Source: Saprospiraceae bacterium (GTDB taxonomy: Bacteria > Bacteroidota > Bacteroidia > Chitinophagales > Saprospiraceae). From it: a stretch of 64,000 bases of DNA. A program made the position numbers and the translations under genes. The DNA is taken from positions 1,364,001-1,428,000 of the forward strand of contig JADJRO010000001.1 of NCBI GenBank assembly GCA_016712145.1, read 5' to 3'. Shown here piece by piece: positions 9,020 to 17,600 of the stretch. Within the stretch, counting starts at the first letter, position 1. Every line of letters starts with the position of its first letter. The notes beneath the pieces are model-generated. The model saw only the letters and a list, made by a program, of their open reading frames with translations, was not told the DNA's origin and ran no database searches.

Positions 9020-11461
9020 TTATATACGCTTCCCCCCATTTCGATTCTCCAATACACCTCCTGGATAGATGATATCGATTCGCAAATTATTATGGCAGGC
9101 ATCTACTGCTTCGATGCTTGGTAACAATACCCGTGCTTCACAATCTCTCCTTCCCGTGGTAGCTTCAAATCCGTAAGGCATGTGTGTGATTTCGGGGCCT
9201 TCAGTATCTTCGATAATAATAAGCTGTGGAGCTGTTCTGACAATTTCGGTGTTGCACCACCATTCACGAACCGTCCAGGTACGCATAATCTTCCGAACGC
9301 AGCCTATTTCGCCAAGATCTATATCTTCATAACCAACCCAAATATTACAATCCAATAATTCATTTAATGGCCAAATGAGATGCCATGTCCCTGTATATAA
9401 TGTAAAACCTGGAATTCCTGTAACCAAAGGGCTTGGGTTACCATTTGCATCTAGTTCAATAACTTTTGAACAATTTAAAGTGCTTGTTGGTAAATAAATG
9501 TCAATATCATCAGCTGCAATTCTTTCCACCAAAATGGTATCTGTACAAACGTCCGTCAAACCACTGTAATCTGTTATTTGTAAATCACGATAAACCACTT
9601 TAATATAATCTTCATTGCAATAAAGATGTTCTATTCGTTCATCAATTGTCTTAACTGAATAATGACTGCAATCAAATCCCTCATAGTTTAAAGGGTAATT
9701 AAAATGAAAAGAATAACAATCTGTCGTATCCGCTCTGCATATGATGGTAGGTGCTAATTTATCTTCGATAAGTACATCTGACCAGCAACTATTTCCTGTA
9801 GTTGGATCTGTTACAGTCGCGACTAAATGTTTATATAAATAATGGGAATCAACCGGATTAGGCACTGGTTGACCATAATAACTCAAACTCACATTAAATA
9901 CATCGTAACAATTATAAGATCCTGCGAGTAACATGGCAGGTGTTATTAAAGCCTGACAATTTTCATCAAGTGATACATTGATATTCTTGCATGAAATACT
10001 TGTTGAACCAATCACATTTACATTAAAACTGCAGGTTGCAGTTTGTCCGTTAGCATCACACACTTGATACACATTGGTAGTAACTCCCGGAGGAAAAGGA
10101 TTTCCTGAGGGTATACCACTAATTAATTTTATTTGGAGTCCCCCTTCAAATTCAATAATATGTCTTCTACTAAAGAAATCATTTGGTAAATCGTACCAGG
10201 TACCAGCTATCAGATCCCAAAAGAAAACATAATCTCCATCAATAAAACCAGGTTGCAGCGGGCCCCAATTTGTGAATCCCAAGGGTTCTCCCGTTGTCCA
10301 TTTATAATCTCCAACTATTGGAAAATATCTCAATCCTATCCAATACTGATTGTCAAATAAACTTAACAGTGTTGGTATGTTGGAAGTTAAAAAGTTATTT
10401 TCAGCTGCATCCTCAATCGTAACCAAATGTCCTCCTAAGTTAGCCGCAATGGTATTGGCCGTTAACCAATTGGTTTGATTAGCTAATCCTGGTGGCGAAA
10501 TAAAATAGGTATTCCCATTATGAATTCCTAAAAATTGATATCCTGGAGGAAGTACCGGATTCGTATTGATACAATTATCTGTTGCTTCCACATTATAACA
10601 ATAGACCCGATTGCAATCAAAGGTATCTAACAAAATAGTAGCACTGGAAGGACAGGTAATTGAAGGGGGGCCATCTGTAACAGTAACTGTAAATGAACAC
10701 AAACTAATATTCCCAGCACAATCTACAAGATGATATTCAATTGGATAAACCCCTGCTCCTACCGGAGTTCCGTTTCCAGCTCCAGGACTTGATTCCGGAT
10801 GGGGACCTGCGGTTTGAAATACACTCAAATTATCATAAACAAAATCATAAATGGTCAACATCGTCTGTGGACCTGTATTATTGGATTGAACAAAGAAACA
10901 CAAAATATCTCCTAAATTGACATGGATGTTGACGCTTCCAGTTGCGAAGGAACCCAATCCATTTGGAGTTAATTGAACTGTATTTCCATTTAATGAATAA
11001 AAAGCATGATCTCCAATAAAAGAGGCACTTAATGCGGTTTTGCGAGCTCTCCAATTGAAACTGATGGTACCGTTGCATGCTGCAGTATAGCACATGATTG
11101 CATTCGAATTATTAAATGGGGTACCTCCTGTGGTGCCCCGTATTCGCATCGAATCCGGATTGAAATTACTGAATACTGCAGTTCCACCAGCACCTGTTAC
11201 AGACTGAGTCCAGTTTGAAAATGTAGTGGTATTGACAAACCCATTTAAAATGGTATGACAATCATCAAAACCAGTTGGAGGAGGCCAATACAAGTTTGGT
11301 TGACAAACACCGCTGGTAATATCAAAGGTAAAATCCTGTGGACAAGTCAACACAGTTGGCGGTGTCACATCATTTGCACAATTTACTTGTGCAAACAGGA
11401 CATTATTAAACATAAAAGCACAAATGCCAATAGTTAAAATCAGCGAAGTAGTAATTTTCAT
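9020..11461 (-). CDS. N-terminal part of broken HYR adhesin with a C-type lectin domain
   Basis: 813 residues with a signal peptide (residues 1-24, ending NNVLFAQ) and an HYR-type start (PPTVLTCPQDF). A C-type lectin-like domain lies at about 325-455: NGNTYFISPP, NTIAANLGGHLVTIEDAAEN, QYWIGLRYFP and a WGPLQP-type segment match the family's usual WIGL core and the Glu/Asn/Pro region of the sugar site. HYR units follow until the frame is lost at 9020 after GGVLEN, where the sister copy continues YVNLPVGED. The lectin module is absent from the paralogue at 1606-6033, so the two differ in the ligand-facing N-terminal part and share the C-terminal part. Presumed cell-surface glycan-binding protein. 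Confidence 0.8.
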   Translation of the reverse strand: MKITTSLILTIGICAFMFNNVLFAQVNCANDVTPPTVLTCPQDFTFDITSGVCQPNLYWPPPTGFDDCHTILNGFVNTTTFSNWTQSVTGAGGTAVFSNFNPDSMRIRGTTGGTPFNNSNAIMCYTAACNGTISFNWRARKTALSASFIGDHAFYSLNGNTVQLTPNGLGSFATGSVNIHVNLGDILCFFVQSNNTGPQTMLTIYDFVYDNLSVFQTAGPHPESSPGAGNGTPVGAGVYPIEYHLVDCAGNISLCSFTVTVTDGPPSITCPSSATILLDTFDCNRVYCYNVEATDNCINTNPVLPPGYQFLGIHNGNTYFISPPGLANQTNWLTANTIAANLGGHLVTIEDAAENNFLTSNIPTLLSLFDNQYWIGLRYFPIVGDYKWTTGEPLGFTNWGPLQPGFIDGDYVFFWDLIAGTWYDLPNDFFSRRHIIEFEGGLQIKLISGIPSGNPFPPGVTTNVYQVCDANGQTATCSFNVNVIGSTSISCKNINVSLDENCQALITPAMLLAGSYNCYDVFNVSLSYYGQPVPNPVDSHYLYKHLVATVTDPTTGNSCWSDVLIEDKLAPTIICRADTTDCYSFHFNYPLNYEGFDCSHYSVKTIDERIEHLYCNEDYIKVVYRDLQITDYSGLTDVCTDTILVERIAADDIDIYLPTSTLNCSKVIELDANGNPSPLVTGIPGFTLYTGTWHLIWPLNELLDCNIWVGYEDIDLGEIGCVRKIMRTWTVREWWCNTEIVRTAPQLIIIEDTEGPEITHMPYGFEATTGRRDCEARVLLPSIEAVDACHNNLRIDIIYPGGVLENRNGGKRI

Positions 11462-11496
11462 TCTTGAGAATTTGAATATGAAAAAATATCTTCGCT
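11442..11496 (-). promoter_or_regulatory. Inverted repeat enclosing the start codon at 11461
   Basis: agcgaag at 11442-11448 (signal-peptide codons) pairs with cttcgct at 11490-11496 in the leader. It is the same motif pair as at 6014-6066, with a different loop length. The leaders also share the flanking string cttcgctaaatccg. Confidence 0.35.
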
Positions 11497-11616
11497 AAAT
11501 CCGGCAAACGCCCTAATAAGTATAGATTTTGGGAAATCTGAGGCAAACATAAATCAAATAATTAACATATTATATATTTTTCACATATTTTATTTTTAAA
11601 CAACTTTGTTTAAAAA

Positions 11617-11650
11617 TAAAAAAACAGCTCCTGCATTCCTACAGGAGCTG
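11617..11650 (-). terminator. Rho-independent terminator of the 11690-24540 gene
   Basis: cagctcctg at 11625-11633 pairs with caggagctg at 11642-11650, loop of 8 nt. On the minus strand the stem is followed by a long T-rich run (complement of the A-run at 11615-11624). It lies about 40 bp past the stop codon. Confidence 0.9.
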
Positions 11651-11689
11651 AAAAACGAAACCGATTACTACACACTATTTCTTCAGACC

Positions 11690-14600
11690 TTAGTCGATCA
11701 AAATCATGCGTCTGAATAAATTGTATTTATTTGATTTAAGCTGGTAATAATATATTCCGCTCCGATCTAATTGATTCTTCTGAATTTCGATTTCGTGATA
11801 CCCTTTATTATAGGTCGCCCTTGTTTCATAAATTAACTTGCCATTTATATCCACGATACGCATTTCAATATCAGATCGTTCCGATATTTGGAATGGTATA
11901 ATTGTAGACTGTTTAAATGGATTCGGAATATTCTGAAACAAACTAATTCCTTCTTGTCCACTATACTGATTTATAAAATCAACCCGTAAAGGTGCTGATT
12001 CCCCATTGGTATAATAAACTTCAGAGTTAAATGCATTTGCATTCATTTCAACTATATCACTCAATTTGCAATTAGCATTTGCGCGAATTCGGAGTTTAAT
12101 GACCCAATCATTCTCAGTATACTCCCTTTTAACATAGGATACCCGTATGCTATTGGTTTCAGCATTCAACTGGTACATTTCCTCAGAAAGTGTTCCTGTT
12201 GCATCCTCTAAAACACTTACAATACTCGCCTTTGCAGGGTCCAACTGGATTTCAAACTGCATCCCATCCAATTCATCAAATCGATTCAAATTAAACTCAA
12301 CGTCATAATCTTGAGCCTTTTGAAGATTTAAGTCATTTGCAACTAACAATCGGGTATTTTGATTCCTAACCGCAACCTTGTCATTGAATTGTAACGGATT
12401 ATTGGAATCGTCTACATCCCCAATTTTAATACCCGTAAAATTGATGTAATGGTTTTTATTAATATTGTCAATCTGGAAACTGGTTGGATAGTTTTCATTT
12501 AATGGATCTTCCTGATCTTTAAATTGATAATCCGTCAATAAAAATTTCCAACTTGGACTATTTGCAAATCGATCTGTTTTACCTAAAATCAACTTTCTGA
12601 TTTCCACAACATCCGCCGCTGTAACGCGCTTATTGGAGTTTACATCCGCCGCAATAAATTTCAAAGGATCTGTAAACGTTGCAATTCCTAGTATATGGCG
12701 CTGGATATGGATGATATCTGCCGTAGAAACGCCATTTAGTGGATTAATATCATGTTGTGCAGCCACTTTATAACTACCTCCGTTTGGCATATTGTAAAAT
12801 CCATAAAAACCATCCGTTCTGGTTTGAGTTGAACCATTGATACCTTCATTAAGCATCACATCGATTCCAGGCATGTAGATTCCTTTTCTGCTTTGAACCA
12901 AACCTTTCACATGCGACGAGAAGGTGATACCACAAATCGTGTCTTGATCCACCGCTTGCAAGAACGTATTGCATGAATCCATATTCCCAGCAAAGTCCAT
13001 AAAATAAACTACCACTGCAGTTGTATACTCAAAATTTGTTATTGAATCACAACAAATAGTTCGAATGGTGTCATTAAAGTCATTTCGATCGAATGATGAT
13101 TTAATTAAAATAGAATCCGTACAATTATCACGTATTCTCGCTATAAAATCTCTGGCATTGAAATCTGCACAACCATTATCGCGAATTTTCTTAACTACTT
13201 TTCTGCATGTAAATTCTGGAGCAACGGTATCTATCACCGTAATCCGCACAGATTTCGATGAAATATTACAACATGCATCCTCTGCAGTAAATATCACTGT
13301 AGTTACACCCGGTGGATAAAATCCAGAGGCGTCTTCAAAATCATTAAAGCCATAAGGAGAATCGTTTGTGATGATGATCGAAGCAGAATCACAATTATCT
13401 ACATGTGCCTTTAAGATTATAAAATTATTACAGGTCGAATCATTCGCATATACGGTTGTATCCCGTACACCCAAAATATTTGGGGAGTTTGGATCATCTC
13501 TGATGATAAGTTGGACAAAATTGAAGGTAGCATTACTACAACTATCAAAAATTGTCCAGGTTCTTTCAATATCACAGGTATTTCTAATTCTGCAGAGATT
13601 AGTATCAATATAAGTTATCAATGGTTTGAAACAACTGATTCCAGCAGTATCAAATGAAGGAAATCCTGTGTTTGCTGGATCAATGCTTTCACATTCATCT
13701 ATTGTAATTGGAGAGGTCGGCCAATTAATGTCCTGATCTTCCAATGGATCTGTATTGTTAATAACAATGGTCTGAAAACAAGAATCCCTGTTGCCAGAAG
13801 CATCTATTGCAACAAACTTTCTGGTAATTGATCCGATACCACAAATATTCTGAGATCTGGTAACCGTTTCAATAATTACTACGCCAGGACAATTGTCTCC
13901 TGCATTTGCTATCCCAAATTTTGTCAGATCATCGGTATTTATGCTACAATCTATAGTTACATTCGCCGGGCAACTGATTTGAGGCGGAATGTCTTCGATT
14001 ACAGTAACCTTTACAGTGCAAGTAGCAGTATGGTTGCAGCTGTCTTTTGCAGTAAACACCACAAAAGTCATTCCTACCGGAAACGTACTGGGTGCATTGT
14101 TTGTAAATGTAACACCTGTATTGCAAGAATTATTTAATCGTGGATTTCTCAATTGGAATGTTGCTCCACAAGAATTTGGATCTGCACTTACAATGGTATC
14201 TGGTTGACAGGTTATAGATGGCGCCTCCTGATTCTTTGTAATTAAATGCTGCGTAAACATAGGACGTTGATTCAGACTGCATGAATTCACAGCAGTCCAT
14301 TTTCTTAAAACAGTCCGACATTCACCACTTCCAACAACTGAATCCCGGAAAGTAAATGTAACAAATCCACAATAATCCCTTCGCAAACTGGGCGATCCAG
14401 TAATGCCTGGATTTAAATTTGGATTGCAGGAGAAGGTTGTCACCGTATCAACAGGCCAGATGATATCATTCGGATTTAAATCGACATCTCTGGTGATCCG
14501 TTGAATATGAAATATCGTGGAATCGTAGTTTGGTTTGCATTTAATACGCACACTCCAATTTCGCTCAACAATATAACACACCTCTACATTAGAGGTAGAT

Positions 14601-17600
14601 ACTGTATCATCTTTATAACTTGCTTTAATGGAATCACAGGTACAAAGAGCTACTGGATAGCCATTCAATGAATCTGGTAAAAATGGCTTCTTGCAATCTG
14701 TAATCGTTAAATCTGCCGGGAATTTAATTCTAGGCCCATTTGGATTTGTAACTTTTAAAACTTGCTTAAAGTTAAATTGCTGACGGAATTGCCCTGAGCT
14801 ACATTCATTTGCAACCACCCAAGTCCTATGTATGATTTTACACGTATCATTGGTTGAAATGGTCTGATCAGAAAATTTAATGCTTACATATCCGCAGTAG
14901 TCTCTCATTAATCTTGGAACATTATTTATCAAGGATGTGTCAACATATCCTGGACAATTTGTTACAACTACTGTATCCTTTGGCCATTTTATATCCAATG
15001 GATCAAGATTAATCCGAATTGTAATAATTTGAGTTCCTTTAAAGGTTCCACTTACCTCTGGAGGACAATTATAGATTGAAGTCCACTTTCTATAAATAAC
15101 ATAGCAGGTATTTGGAACATTTTGTACTACAGAATCCTGATAAGTATGCGTAAATACATTACAAGGACAATTCAATTTTGGATACCCATTTAAGGAATCC
15201 GGTAGTAATGACTTCTTGCAATCTGTTATCGTTAAATCATCCGGGAAATCTACTTGCGGTCCATTAGGTTTTACAACTTTCAATAATTGATTGAAGCTGA
15301 ATTGCTGTCTGAATTGACCTGCACTGCATTCATTTCCAACTGTCCAGGTTCTGCGAATTTTTCGACAGGTGTCATTTTGTAAGATAATCTGATCTGTAAA
15401 TCGAATGCTTACATACCCGCAGTAATCCTTTCTTAATCTCGGAACGTTATTTATAATAGAAGTATCAACAGAACCTCTGCAATTGTCTACATACACAGAA
15501 TCCGATGGCCATATAATATCATTTGGATCTAAATTAATTCGGACAGTAATAATCTGAGTTCCCGTAAATGTTCCAGTTGCCAATGGTGGACAATTAAAAG
15601 TAGAAGTCCATTTTCGGTAAACTACATAACAGGTATTTGGAATAGTACTTACAATGGAATCCTTAAAATTATGCACTGTAAAATTACAAGGGCAATTGGT
15701 ACGCGGGAATCCATTTAAAGAATCCGGCAACAAAGGCTTCTTGCAATCGGTAACGGTTATATTGTCTGGTACGATAAAGCGTATGCCCGCTCCTTCAATC
15801 ACTTTTAATACTTGGCGGAAACCATATGATTGTGATGGATTGCATTTACTAAATACAGTCCAGATTCTTTCATAAAAAATACAATCTTGTTCGCGTCTTA
15901 TTTCTTTATCGGTGTACATCAACATCACATTTCCATTGTGCACACAAAAGCGTGGAACTTCACCAATCAATGCAGTATCAATCGAACCAATACAATTATC
16001 AACAATGAATGAATCCTTTGGCCATACAATATCAGATTCCTTTAAATCTGTAGTAACTACGATCAATTGCGTACGGTCAAACGTTCTGTTTGGTTCACCA
16101 ACACATTCAAAATCAACTCTCCAATTTCGGTAAACAGCAAAACATGCATTCGGGTAATTGAATGCGATACTGTCTTTGTAATTTGTTGATTTATGAGTAC
16201 AACCTGTACAATTACCAATTGAAGGTTTAGAATTAATTATTTCAGGATTAGTCTGTTGACTGCAATCAGTAATGGTAACATTTGGTGGAAATTTAACACA
16301 ACCGCATAAATCAATTTTATTGTTGTCTTGAATATCAATGAACGTATTGCAACATGCTTGTTTTCCATTAGATGCTGTTATACATAAAGTAACTACACGA
16401 CGGCCAATACTGTCACAATCGTAGGTTATTGATTTATTAGAAGTATCTCTTCCAAAGGAATAAGTAATAGGATATCCGCATGGATGATACGAACCCTGAT
16501 CAAAATCCTTAGCCCAAATTGTAACCAATTCTGCATCGATACTTCCATTTCCATTTAAATCCATTGGTACCAGAGAAGTTGAAAGTCCAACCCTGCAATA
16601 GGCAATTGGCGGTTTGCAGTTTATAATTTCAAAATTACGCTCACAGACTGCTTTGTTACCGCAACGATCTTCAAAAACATACTTTATTTTATGTTTCCCT
16701 AGTCTGTAAAAACCACTTGCATCGATTTTAGCACCAACTCCCAAGTCAGAATAATCTTCAATGCCATCCCGGTCTAAATCAATATGGTATTCCCAAATTA
16801 ATTCATTATCAGGTGTGCATAAGTCATGTCCAGTAGCAACCAAATAGGCATCACCTCCTGAACAACTCGTATCAATGATCGCAAATGTAGTGTCTTTGCA
16901 TCCAGTTAAAAATACGGGTGGTTCTGTATTAAATACTTTGAGGATTTGTTCGTGGACGAAAATTGCTGGATTATTGTTTGGTAAGAAAATTGGAGAATTG
17001 TATCTGCACCAATTTACTACTTTCCATTTACGAATAATTTTATAGCAAGCATCGCTTCCGTTTATAAATCTGAACACATGATCTTCATAGGAAGTACCAA
17101 CCAAATCACAAAAATCTTCTGTAATTCGTGGGAACCCATAAATTGCAGGCAAGGTCTCTGGTAATAAACCATTTGAAATACAGGTATTGGTATCTAAATC
17201 CTTTGGCCATACAATATCTTTTGAACTAAATGGATCTGGATTTTCAACTGTTATACGTTGAACACATACATCGTATCCAAATGAATTCCCTGCAATAAAA
17301 ATGCGATCAATATATCCCTCTCTACACTGATTGATTTGAACATCCAGGCTATCTCTAAAGATCAAATTGCAATTATCAGAAACCGTTGGAGTCCCAAATT
17401 CAGACAAATCATTTAAATCAAAATGATAATCACAACTGATGGTCACATCATGTGGACAATAAATATGTGGAATGGTTTTGTCTTGTACTTCTACCAATAC
17501 CATACACGTATTTTCATTGCCATGAGCATCTGTTACTTTAAACATAACCATCACATCCTTGCCTACATCAGAACAACAGAATTTTATGGAATCTCTGAAA

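Larger units (their letters stand above)
6236..9185 (-). repeat. About 3-kb near-identical copy of 1606-4640
   Basis: By eye the DNA from the stop codon region up to the GRRDCEAR-encoding segment is almost identical to 1606-4640, with scattered single-base differences. Identity falls off sharply beyond about 9185 (and 4640). This copy differs by a net 70-bp loss near 9031 and by one-base losses near 8681 and in the T-run at 6338-6342. It reads as a recent duplication or gene conversion of the constant C-terminal part of two paralogous adhesins. Confidence 0.85.
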
